NCBI RefSeq assembly: GCF_029227915.1
Contig: NC_079878.1
Coordinates: 2,730,001-2,794,000 of the forward strand
Direction of reading: 5' to 3'
Length of the DNA: 64,000 bases
Source of the DNA: Hydractinia symbiolongicarpus
Lineage: Eukaryota > Cnidaria > Hydrozoa > Anthoathecata > Hydractiniidae
Translations under genes and position numbers: made by a program
In this document: one piece after another, positions 36,269 to 43,705 of the stretch
How positions within the stretch are numbered: position 1 is the first letter of the stretch
Layout: each line of letters begins with the position of its first letter
The notes under the pieces: generated by a model
What the model was told of the DNA's origin: nothing
What the model saw: the letters and a program-made list of their open reading frames with translations, nothing else
Database searches by the model: none

Positions 36269-39200
36269 AATGTCCTCTAGCCAGTGTGGTAATGCCATCC
36301 TCCATAATTATGCGCTTATCATCATCTGCATTGCATTGTTTGTTTGTTTTTATGGTATGAACATCATGCTTAATCGATCGAAAGGTCATCTGTTCCCTGT
36401 AAACATTTTCACCCTCCAACAAGCATCTCCTATAGTCATCAAAACCTATTGTCTTCCTCACCACACATTTCTTGACACCCTTGCACCTCTTATCCTCCCT
36501 ACCACATAGCTGTTTGTAAGCATAATTCTTAGCCCTAAGAGCGATAAATTCGGTCATTACCTTACCACCTAACTCGTCCTTCATCAGCCCAATGATCTTT
36601 TTATTCAAACCTAATGGTAGGGGTCTACCATCTTTCTTATCGTACCCTGACGTGTCAAATCTCAAAGCTACATCGTCGGCGATATCTTTGTAAAAGTCGT
36701 CGGTTTTTATGTGGTAGACGAATGAATCTGTATCCATGTAGCAAAGCTTTACATCCACACCATATTTTGGTCTCATGTAATCATAGTGGAACTCATACAT
36801 AATCATCTTGGACAAGTCGAGAATTGCCAGCCCCAGGTAGATTGGCTTGTTTAGTTTGATCTTGATCTTGGACATCTCTATGCCCATCAGTGTTTCCGAG
36901 AACCACGTGCTACCCTTGAAGTTGGGCTTCATCACCATTTTCTCATAATTCTTTTGGTTGGTGGCCAAACGTATATCCTTCTGCCTTCGCTGATTCTCCA
37001 TTGTCTTCCCAAAGACCGAATTATTCATCAGCTTGAAAAAGTCCTTTTCGAAGTCATTAGTTGATTTGGTACGCAAATCAGTGTTGAAATCTATGTACGA
37101 CTTCAACCACGCACTCTGATCAAATCTCAAGACCCTATGAACCTTCTCAAGAACAAGACCATGCTTCAACGCTTGATCAAGCGCACGGATATGAGTGATA
37201 TATTTCTTCTTGTCTGAAAGACACGGTGTCAGCTTCTCGACGCCATTAATGACCTTCCTCTCGGGCATGAAAGGAAGGTCGTTATGAGAATCATGAAGCT
37301 CCCGTGGATAGCTAACATCAACCTCAAGGATGTACCCCTTTTCACCGTTTTCCACAGCTAATTGTGAAATCAGTTCGGGTGTAAAATCAGAAACCACGTC
37401 ATCAACCCACTCAAACCCTCCGGTCGGCATCTTCTGAATCATGGCCCAGCCGTACAAATTATTTGCATCTAGGTACTGGAGATAGCTATTCATCTCCTTA
37501 CTCTCAGATGTGTTGGCTTTGGTGGTATATTGTTTTTCCTCTTTCGGTACAGACGGTCCCCCACATACCTTTTCATAAAAACCCATGATCCTATCCTTCA
37601 CGGTTCTGTAAGCTTTACTAGTTTTCACCTTGATGACCCTAGGTACATGTTTCATCAACCAGTACCTCAATTCAATCAATTTTCTTTTTACAAAAGGCAC
37701 GGTTTTAGCCATTTCCTGCTGCTCAAATAAATCCATGCAATTCCCATCCGATGTGTTGTACTCGCCCCCCATATACTTATTGTTGGCCTTGGCGTAGCGG
37801 TGGACAGCCTGACACAATCCACCCCTAATACCACTCTCAATGAACATGACCATCTCCATATCCGACAATAAATCTAGACTAACCTTGGTCTTTTTCAAAC
37901 ACGCCCTCCAGGCTAATCCCGGAGCAGTGTAAAAGTGAGCCGGGTCTAGATCGTAGCCACTCAGATTGTGGAAGACAACCGGAATATAATTAGGAACCTT
38001 GTAACGCAGATTACATTTCTGATGGGCAGCCCCACGAAACTTACCGGTGAAATGGCAGTGATCCCTAACCTTGATGTCATCCTTGTCATCAAATTCTTCC
38101 ATGCAAATGTGGCACACCATGGCTCTATTGAAACCGTCACGCTCTTCATCCGTCAGTGGATCCATTGCTTTCTGAGGAAACATGTTGTATAACCTTTTCG
38201 CCTCAGAAACTATATGATCTACAAAGCGCGGAACACAGTCCTCACCGCGGTAAAGATTCAGAGGGTCCGGCACTTCACCATGAGCATATTTACTATAACA
38301 ACAGAATCCGGTGGGAACATGTTTACCAACTTTCTCGGTGGATGATCCGCATTTTCTCTCATCTTCTGGCAACTCTTTTGTAAAAGCTTCGAAATCGGCA
38401 TACATGATGAATGGGGCTTTGAGCTGAAACTTACCATCGGTGAAGGTTAGGGTGCTACCCTCCTTAGGGAGTTGAATCTTAGCGGCATCGTTATTCTTGC
38501 AATACTCAAAGTGCTCATCCCTTTTCTGTTCGCTTGGAAAACCTGAGAGACAATTCAAGCAATAATGCTCTCTATGTCCATCCTTCGAGTTAACCTTGCT
38601 CAGTACACCGCTCAAGTTCTTAACAGCAATGTAGTGCTTCTTATCACCCTCACACAGCAAAAACAAAACAACCGTCTCCTTACGGTCAAGATGCTTCGAC
38701 TTGCGACACATGTAGATACCTTCTCCCTCATCCTTTGTCAAAACATGCACAGCGACATCGGGGTTCCTTCTCTCAAACAAATCTATCTTGTTTAGCGCCA
38801 TCGGGAAAGTTAGACCATCCCAATTATACTTATCATGCTTCTTAAGGATTGAGATTCGTTCAGGGTGATTATCGGTCTTATCATGATTGAGAGCAGCGAT
38901 AATAGCCCATCTGAAACATTTATCATCATCCTCGTTATGAGGGTTAATCACAGATCGCTTCCCACTGAAATTCTTGGGTAGCGGTAAGTAAGAACTACCT
39001 CTGGTTAATTTCAGGTTATGAAAGTCCACATGCATATGCAAGATTTTATCAATTGCGAATCCGCTAGCTGGCAGCGCGGGGTTCTCAATCTGCTCGATTA
39101 TCTTATTACACATCCGATCGAAAACATCGGAAATGTCATCGTGGGCGTGCAGTATCTCCATATAGCTATTGAAAGCTTTATCGACATGTACACACGGGGC

Positions 39201-39962
39201 ATCGGTCGAGCTGGTGTCCTCCCTTACCCACTTCACCCACAAGGTCGCCTGAGTCTTCAGCGACTTCTTCTGCCCGAGCACGTCACTCATCAACCTATTT
39301 ACGACGTGCTCGACCTTTTCGAGAAAGACCCTGACATTCTTCCCACCATCCGAGTTTATTTTGAAACGTTTGTATGAACCTACAAAAGCTTCTTCAATGG
39401 GGGTATAGGGGTTTTCCTCCTCCTCCTCCTCCTCCTCCTCCTCCTCCACCTCCTCCACCTCTTCCTCTCCACTGCCCTTTTTATACAAACCCATGATCTT
39501 ATCATTCATGGTTTTGAAAGCTTTGCTCGCTTTCTCCTTAATAGCCTTAGGTACATGATTTATTAACCAGTCTCTCCACTCGATCAACTTGCTTTTCAGA
39601 TCCATGTCTTGTTGGCTAGTGCCCGGTCTCGGTGCTGGTATGGGTGCTGATACCGGTCTTGGCACCGGTATGGGTCTAGTGGGTCTCGGCAAGGGTACGG
39701 GTTTGGTGGGTCTCGGCGCTGGTACGGGTCTGGTGGGTCTCGGCGCTGGTACGGGTGCTGGTACGGGTCTTGGCACGGGTACGGGTCTGGTGGGTCTCGG
39801 CGCTGGTACGGGTCTAGTGGGTCTCGGCACGGGTACGGGTGCTGACACAGTAGTGGGTGTCAATAATTCGATCAGATCGGCCTTTCTGAGCCTTGAGTAG
39901 CCACGTAGGCCGCGTTCTCTAGCGAGAGCTCTTAATTCAACAACTGTATTTCTCGAAGTCAT
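36255..39962 (-). CDS. polB: Protein-primed family B DNA polymerase, internally rearranged, 1235 aa
   Basis: This is the replicative polymerase of the Polinton. Residues 1-36 form a SAP/Rho-N-like domain (LRKADLIELL), followed by Pro-Arg repeats to about 115, a module at 120-165 (KLIEWRDWLINHVP), and an acidic run at about 168-186. A Cys/His finger (CLNC...HFEYC) precedes Exo I, YADFEAF (D523, E525). A Cys/His cluster with CHICMEEF and DHCHFTGK follows. Palm motif A is DANNLYGWAM (D832), motif B KLMNNSVFGK (K977), motif C MDTDSF (D1077, D1079). Two oddities are seen. FHNLSGYD (to 671) joins directly to LDPAHFYTAPG, so the Exo II and Exo III part normal for the family is absent. In addition, residues 743-800 repeat the 120-165 module just before motif A. 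The frame stays open. Polymerase motifs are intact, but proofreading is probably lost and function is doubtful. The stop lies within the left terminal repeat. Confidence 0.93.
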   Translation of the reverse strand: MTSRNTVVELRALARERGLRGYSRLRKADLIELLTPTTVSAPVPVPRPTRPVPAPRPTRPVPVPRPVPAPVPAPRPTRPVPAPRPTKPVPLPRPTRPIPVPRPVSAPIPAPRPGTSQQDMDLKSKLIEWRDWLINHVPKAIKEKASKAFKTMNDKIMGLYKKGSGEEEVEEVEEEEEEEEEEENPYTPIEEAFVGSYKRFKINSDGGKNVRVFLEKVEHVVNRLMSDVLGQKKSLKTQATLWVKWVREDTSSTDAPCVHVDKAFNSYMEILHAHDDISDVFDRMCNKIIEQIENPALPASGFAIDKILHMHVDFHNLKLTRGSSYLPLPKNFSGKRSVINPHNEDDDKCFRWAIIAALNHDKTDNHPERISILKKHDKYNWDGLTFPMALNKIDLFERRNPDVAVHVLTKDEGEGIYMCRKSKHLDRKETVVLFLLCEGDKKHYIAVKNLSGVLSKVNSKDGHREHYCLNCLSGFPSEQKRDEHFEYCKNNDAAKIQLPKEGSTLTFTDGKFQLKAPFIMYADFEAFTKELPEDERKCGSSTEKVGKHVPTGFCCYSKYAHGEVPDPLNLYRGEDCVPRFVDHIVSEAKRLYNMFPQKAMDPLTDEERDGFNRAMVCHICMEEFDDKDDIKVRDHCHFTGKFRGAAHQKCNLRYKVPNYIPVVFHNLSGYDLDPAHFYTAPGLAWRACLKKTKVSLDLLSDMEMVMFIESGIRGGLCQAVHRYAKANNKYMGGEYNTSDGNCMDLFEQQEMAKTVPFVKRKLIELRYWLMKHVPRVIKVKTSKAYRTVKDRIMGFYEKVCGGPSVPKEEKQYTTKANTSESKEMNSYLQYLDANNLYGWAMIQKMPTGGFEWVDDVVSDFTPELISQLAVENGEKGYILEVDVSYPRELHDSHNDLPFMPERKVINGVEKLTPCLSDKKKYITHIRALDQALKHGLVLEKVHRVLRFDQSAWLKSYIDFNTDLRTKSTNDFEKDFFKLMNNSVFGKTMENQRRQKDIRLATNQKNYEKMVMKPNFKGSTWFSETLMGIEMSKIKIKLNKPIYLGLAILDLSKMIMYEFHYDYMRPKYGVDVKLCYMDTDSFVYHIKTDDFYKDIADDVALRFDTSGYDKKDGRPLPLGLNKKIIGLMKDELGGKVMTEFIALRAKNYAYKQLCGREDKRCKGVKKCVVRKTIGFDDYRRCLLEGENVYREQMTFRSIKHDVHTIKTNKQCNADDDKRIIMEDGITTLARGHYRHT

Positions 39963-40060
39963 GCTTGGTTGTGATATACGATTTTGTAATCTTTAAGATG
40001 TTTGGCTATGATATACGATTTTGTAATCTTTAAGCCATTTTTCTAAAAATCGTAAACCGT
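39963..40060 (-). promoter_or_regulatory. Upstream region of polB with repeated motif and inverted repeat
   Basis: The motif GATATACGATTTTGTAATC followed by TTTAAG occurs at 39973-39997 and again at 40010-40034, a tandem duplication 37 bp apart. A third copy (GATATACGATTTATGAATC) lies at about 40560-40585, at the same place just upstream of the truncated paralogue. In the outer copy, TACGATTTT pairs with AAAATCGTA about 25 bp further on; the third copy has TACGATTT and AAATCGTA likewise. Conservation of position and pairing in both duplicates suggests a promoter or protein-binding element. Confidence 0.55.
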
Positions 40061-40192
40061 GTTGGAGGGTCGTGAGTGTCCTAGTTTATGGGGCAACCAC
40101 CATGCTAAATTGTAGTAAAACACGCTTTGTGATACATACATCGATACACCATGGGTACCCACCCATTGGCACCTCGAGGGTCGTGAATCACA

Positions 40193-40216
40193 TTTGTTAC
40201 CCGTCCGAGTAACAAA
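40193..40216. terminator. 3' hairpin after the truncated paralogue
   Basis: TTTGTTAC and GTAACAAA pair across an 8-nt loop, 22 bp past the stop at 40239 on the minus strand. An almost identical segment, including the flanking TCCAATCACTTGGATC type sequence, lies at 40994-41040, so the two were copied together. Transcript-end function is inferred from the same pattern at other gene ends. Confidence 0.55.
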
Positions 40217-40238
40217 AAATGTCCAATCACTTGGATCT

Positions 40239-40550
40239 CTATTCAATCAACTTGCTTTTCACAATAGGTCTGGTTTTAATCATTTCTTGCAGCTCAAACA
40301 AATCCATGTCTTGTTGGCTAGGACCGGATCTCGAGGGTCCCGGTGCCGGTACGGGTCTAGGCATCGGTGCTGATCCATTTGGTCTCGACACGGGTACCGG
40401 TCTAACCGGTGCTGACACGGTAGTGGGTCTCAAAAATTCGATCAGATCAGCCTTTCTGAGCCTTAAGTAGCCATGATGTAGGCCGCGTTCTCTAGCGAGT
40501 TTTTCTCTAGCGAGATGTATTAATTCGGAAACTGTATTTCTCGAAGTCAT
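40239..40550 (-). CDS. Truncated paralogue of the polB N-terminus (SAP-like domain), 103 aa
   Basis: Residues 1-40 (MTSRNTVSELIHLARE, then LRKADLIEFLRPTTVSAP) are clearly a second copy of the polymerase N-terminus. They are followed by a shorter Pro/Arg-rich linker and MDLFELQEMIKTRPIVKSKLIE, where the frame stops. In polB the matching segment continues as KLIEWRDWL. The upstream region is duplicated as well. SAP and Rho-N domains bind nucleic acid, so a small DNA-binding protein is conceivable. The gene may equally be a dead remnant of a tandem duplication. It contains an extra LAREKLARE duplication compared with polB. Confidence 0.6.
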   Translation of the reverse strand: MTSRNTVSELIHLAREKLARERGLHHGYLRLRKADLIEFLRPTTVSAPVRPVPVSRPNGSAPMPRPVPAPGPSRSGPSQQDMDLFELQEMIKTRPIVKSKLIE

Positions 40551-41028
40551 GCCCGGTTGTGATATACGATTTATGAATCTTTAAGCCATTTTTATAAATC
40601 GTAAACCAGGGTGGAGGATCGTGAGGGGCTTCGTTCGCAAGACAACCACCCGGGGTTGCGCTGCTCCATGGCGGAAAAACGTGGTTTATGATACCGACAT
40701 CGCTCCACCATGGATCGTTTCCCGGAGTGTAAATGTGGGTGGGTACCCCCCCAGGGAAAAAAAATCAGGACCTCCGAGGTCGCGAGGATCGTGAGGGGCT
40801 TCGTTCGCAAGACAACCACCCGAGGTCGCGAGGATCGTGAGGGGCTTCGTTCGCAAGACAACCACCCGGGGTTGCGCTGCTCCATGGCGGTAAAACGCGG
40901 TTTATGATACCGACATCGCTCCACCATGGGTACCCACCCACCAACACCTTGAGGGCCATGACCGGTTAGACAATGGGTACCCACCCACCAACATTTGTTA
41001 CCCGTCCGAGTAACAAAAAAATACCCAA
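40551..41028. other. GC-rich repetitive spacer
   Basis: No credible gene is seen. The segment AGGATCGTGAGGGGCTTCGT, continuing TCGCAAGACAACCACCCG, is present at about 40615, 40785 and 40831. GGGTTGCGCTGCTCCATGGCGG occurs at about 40654 and 40869, and GGGTACCCACCCACCAACA at about 40928 and 40975. The open frames found on both strands are composed of these repeats. It ends with the hairpin at 40994-41017. Confidence 0.7.
40994..41017. terminator. 3' hairpin after the small SAP gene
   Basis: TTTGTTAC and GTAACAAA pair across the loop CCGTCCGA, 11 bp beyond the minus-strand stop at 41029. It is a duplicate of the hairpin at 40193-40216, so the two are not independent evidence. Confidence 0.55.
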
Positions 41029-41298
41029 TCACTTGGATCTTTTGTCGTTATAACGTTTTTGAGCTTTCAGATATGCCTCCCTGTTTTTCGACCTCCACCT
41101 TGAACAGTATCCATACCATTCCTTCTTGGTATCCAGATCGATGGTGTAGGATGGGTCGAGATCATTCTTCTCAATCACCTCGACCAGTTTAGCCTTTCTC
41201 ATACCCACGATATACTTAATTCCGCGGGATTTGGCAACCTCTCGCAACTCTCTCAGTTTCATCAATTTATAATCCGGTGTGGTATCCATGTCTGACAT
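41029..41298 (-). CDS. Small SAP/Rho-N-domain protein, 89 aa
   Basis: The sequence LRELREVAKSRGIKYIVGM followed by RKAKLVEVIEK matches the helix-extended-helix pattern of SAP or Rho-N domains. A basic C-terminus (SRWRSKNREAYLKAQKRYNDK) follows. Such domains bind DNA or RNA. This protein is a diverged relative of the polB N-terminus and of the truncated gene next to it, making three such domains in tandem. I chose MSDMDTT as the start rather than the methionine 12 codons upstream. The upstream extension is AT-rich (TAATATAATATAATATAT) and reads more like a promoter. It is divergent from the integrase gene, with about 96 bp between starts. Confidence 0.7.
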   Translation of the reverse strand: MSDMDTTPDYKLMKLRELREVAKSRGIKYIVGMRKAKLVEVIEKNDLDPSYTIDLDTKKEWYGYCSRWRSKNREAYLKAQKRYNDKRSK

Positions 41299-41394
41299 AT
41301 TAATATAATATAATATATGAAAAACTTTAAGCACTTTTATCGTACCACATCATAACACAAAAAGGAGATAAATAAAGGTGTGCATAAATAAAAC
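41299..41394. promoter_or_regulatory. Divergent promoter region, SAP gene and integrase
   Basis: This 96-bp AT-rich spacer lies between divergent starts. It has TATTAATATAATATAATATATG near the minus-strand gene and AAAGGAGATAAATAAAGG near the integrase. The 15-mer TTTTATCGTACCACA at 41335-41349 recurs at 42515-42529 on the other side of the integrase gene. Confidence 0.5.
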
Positions 41395-42372
41395 ATGTCA
41401 AAACTTCAAGAGACTTACTATCAACCTCAAAATTTATGGAAAGGACAAAAGGCTGTTCAGAATTTAAGAGTATTCGGCTTCGGGCCAAAGGAGATTAAGA
41501 AGTGGCTATCAAAGCAAGCATTTTGGCAAGTACATTTACCCGCCCCAAAACATGTTGAAAGACCACATTATGAAGTTACCACCCCTAATGATTTACATCA
41601 ATTCGATTTATTGTACATGCCCGGTGACATACTGTATGGTAATAAATATAAGTACATTTTGTCGGGAATCGATGCTGCTTCCAGATACAAGGTAGCCCGA
41701 CCTTTGAGGACTAAGAAAGCCAAAGAGGTTGCCGCTATGATTGAGGACATCTACAAGGCAGGACCATTAACTTATCCGAAAACTTTCCAATGTGATAACG
41801 GTTCAGAATTCAAGGCAGATGTATCAAAGCTGTTGGAGAAGCATAAGGTTGAAATTAAAAGGGCGACTACAAAATATAAGCATACGCACACAGCTTTTGT
41901 TGAGGCGTTGAACAAGATACTTGCGGAAAATTTATTCAAAATACAAGATGCTCAAGAACTGAATGATTCGGAAAAGGTATCATCTACATGGGTTAAGCAT
42001 CTGTATAAACTGATTGATAGGCTAAACGATACAAAGACGCAGATGATTGATATGAAGCCAAAAGATGCTATTATAATGAAAGAGGTGCCTCTGGTTAATC
42101 AAGAGAGCTATCCACCTGAAGTAGAATTACCTAAGGATGGCCTGTATAGATATCTACTACAACCTGGCGAAGAGCATGATGATGGGCGGAGACGGGCAAC
42201 CGATAGAATATGGTCGAAAAACACATATAGATTGCGTGAGGTAATAGCGCAACCTGGTAACCGTGTAATGTACTATGTTCAAGACGGACCCGGACGGGCT
42301 TTTGTAAAAGAGGAATTGATGTTAATACCCAAAGATACAGAATTACCTCCTGATTATGTGCAAGGTTGGTGA
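41395..42372 (+). CDS. int: Retrovirus-like DDE integrase, 325 aa
   Basis: This protein would join the Polinton ends to host DNA. The catalytic triad of the rve family is visible: D71 in LHQFDLLYM, D134 in FQCDNGSEF and E170 in TAFVEALNK, with exactly 35 residues between the last two. The C-terminal part (IWSKNTYRLREV to GRAFVKEELMLIP, about 258-312) resembles the small chromo or SH3-like domain found in Polinton integrases. I see no HHCC zinc finger at the N-terminus. The frame is intact and has a normal length for the family, so it could be active. A hairpin follows 13 bp after the stop. The gene is flanked by a 15-bp direct repeat. Confidence 0.93.
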   Translation: MSKLQETYYQPQNLWKGQKAVQNLRVFGFGPKEIKKWLSKQAFWQVHLPAPKHVERPHYEVTTPNDLHQFDLLYMPGDILYGNKYKYILSGIDAASRYKVARPLRTKKAKEVAAMIEDIYKAGPLTYPKTFQCDNGSEFKADVSKLLEKHKVEIKRATTKYKHTHTAFVEALNKILAENLFKIQDAQELNDSEKVSSTWVKHLYKLIDRLNDTKTQMIDMKPKDAIIMKEVPLVNQESYPPEVELPKDGLYRYLLQPGEEHDDGRRRATDRIWSKNTYRLREVIAQPGNRVMYYVQDGPGRAFVKEELMLIPKDTELPPDYVQGW

Positions 42373-42385
42373 AAAAGGGGACGAT

Positions 42386-42410
42386 ATCTTTACCAGAAAC
42401 AGGTAAAGAT
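42386..42410 (+). terminator. 3' hairpin after the integrase gene
   Basis: ATCTTTACC and GGTAAAGAT form a 9-bp stem with a 7-nt loop (AGAAACA), starting 13 bp after the integrase stop. A very similar hairpin follows the last gene of the element at 51413-51437. Confidence 0.6.
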
Positions 42411-42562
42411 GATGCCGGGGATCGCGCGGGTCGGTCGGCAGATAGGGCCGCTATGGCTCAGTCTTTGGGGGGACGATCGCGCCGCATAATGTCACAAACC
42501 GCCTTAATATTAATTTTTATCGTACCACACGAAATATGCGAGCGGTGTACATGCGCACATCA

Positions 42563-43150
42563 CTAACCTTGATTTACGGTCCTTCTGAGGCTTTGAACCT
42601 GGTCCATTAGACTTTTTTCAAACTGGTTGCGAGTTTCGCTCTCCATCTTTCTGTCGGTTTTCATCATCTTTTTCAGAGCTTCGTAGTATATACCGCTCAG
42701 GGTTTGAAATTCGATGTAACTGATGTCGTCATTATTCAGAGCCCGCAAGACGGAGTTTTCAAACACGGCGATGGCGGATGTCGCAACATCATATAATTTC
42801 ATGACCTTGTCAAGCTTGCTCCGATATCTTTTGATCAGAGCCATGACGGAGCCCGTGAAAATGGTTCCCGACAGTGCTACGGCTCCCAATCCGACGGAAG
42901 CGGGGATTCCGATGAGCCTAGCACCGGTTACCACCGAACCTATGCCCGAAGCGACGGTTAGGGCCGTGGCGCTGGCATTTAAAAGCACCAGTCTGTGCAG
43001 CGTCTTGTTATATTTCTCATATTTTGTATTGAACTTATCACGTAATTTTCTAAGCTCCCCAAGTTGAGAGTTCACAGTATTAGTATTAAACTTGTCCTGC
43101 TCGCTCGAATACTCGGGAGCCGTGGGTAGCTTCGGATAAATCTCTGCCAT
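42563..43150 (-). CDS. Two-pass membrane protein A, 195 aa, function unknown
   Basis: A polar N-terminus with helical KLRDKFNTKYEKYNK is followed by two hydrophobic segments. The first is about 54-76 (LVLLNASATALTVASGIGSV) and the second about 82-106 (IPASVGLGAVALSGTIF). A basic segment (KRYRSKLDKVMKLYD) and a helical C-terminus come next. The arrangement matches the next gene, which also has SQL-EL-KLR-KF before two membrane segments and then a YR-KL-K motif. The two are therefore diverged paralogues in tandem, 24 bp apart. I do not recognise a named family. A role in the virion membrane or at the host membrane is only a guess. Confidence 0.7.
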   Translation of the reverse strand: MAEIYPKLPTAPEYSSEQDKFNTNTVNSQLGELRKLRDKFNTKYEKYNKTLHRLVLLNASATALTVASGIGSVVTGARLIGIPASVGLGAVALSGTIFTGSVMALIKRYRSKLDKVMKLYDVATSAIAVFENSVLRALNNDDISYIEFQTLSGIYYEALKKMMKTDRKMESETRNQFEKSLMDQVQSLRRTVNQG

Positions 43151-43174
43151 TTGGTTACTACAAAGAAAAAAACT

Positions 43175-43660
43175 TTACTCTAAATAACCTATATCCAGTT
43201 TATCCAGATCCTTGAGAGTTCTATGATACGTATCACACAAATTCTCAAAATCGGCTCTACAGATCCGAGTGTGCCAGAGTAGCGTTTTATCGAAAACATC
43301 GATGGCATTTTGTACAACGCGATATGCGGCTCTTAATTTGATAAGTTTCTCCCGATATGTCCTAACATATTGGGCGGTAACCGCATAGGAAGCCGAGCCC
43401 AATAGACACATACCCGAATTCCACATGTAATTTCCATGGGTACCGCCCAAATTTCTAATAATGGTCACTGCGGTCGCTATCGAGCCGGTAATGGCTGCGG
43501 TTCCGGATAATCCCTCCAGAATCGACCATATGATCAGAGATCCTCCGTGTTCGTGTGTCCTGTCTTGGAACTTACCTCGTAATTTCACCAGCTCCTCAAG
43601 TTGGGAATTGGATATATCCGTTTTAAAAGTTTCTTCTCTGGTACTAGAACTCTCTGCCAT
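43175..43660 (-). CDS. Two-pass membrane protein B, 161 aa, paralogue of A
   Basis: The N-terminal SQLEELVKLRGKFQDR aligns with SQLGELRKLRDKFNTK of the neighbouring gene. Two hydrophobic segments follow: about 43-68 (SLIIWSILEGLSGTAAITGS) and about 80-100 (WNSGMCLLGSASYAVTAQYV). Then come YREKLIKLRAAYRVVQNAID and FDKTLLW, matching YRSKLDKVMKLYDVATSAIA and FENSVL in the paralogue. It starts 45 bp from the divergent gene at 43706. Function unknown. Confidence 0.7.
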   Translation of the reverse strand: MAESSSTREETFKTDISNSQLEELVKLRGKFQDRTHEHGGSLIIWSILEGLSGTAAITGSIATAVTIIRNLGGTHGNYMWNSGMCLLGSASYAVTAQYVRTYREKLIKLRAAYRVVQNAIDVFDKTLLWHTRICRADFENLCDTYHRTLKDLDKLDIGYLE

Positions 43661-43705
43661 TTCTATTATATTAGAAAAAAACTATCCTTTAAATAAAATA
43701 AAATA
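43661..43705. promoter_or_regulatory. Bidirectional promoter spacer 1
   Basis: Only 45 bp separate two divergent starts, so both promoters must overlap in or beyond this spacer. It contains TATTATATTAGA (43664-43675) and TTTAAATAAAATAAAAT just before the plus-strand ATG. The same two motifs in the same order occupy the other divergent spacer at 49560-49597. Confidence 0.6.

Larger units (their letters stand above)
39963..40238 (-). other. Spacer between polB and its truncated paralogue
   Basis: This 276-bp spacer holds the polB upstream element, one CCATGGGTACCCACCC motif near 40149 and the hairpin at 40193-40216. A short open frame across it (40043-40246) is low-complexity and overlaps these motifs, and is not called. 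Confidence 0.6.

Noticed and set aside
39589-39900. Glycine-rich 103-aa frame on the plus strand
   Set aside because: It is the antisense of the Pro-Arg repeats of the polymerase gene.
40592-41032. 146-aa frame on the minus strand
   Set aside because: Built from the GC-rich minisatellite units in the spacer, with internally repeated peptide and no similarity I recognise.
42373-42562. 66-aa frame after the integrase
   Set aside because: Low-complexity, overlaps the integrase end and the hairpin, no features.
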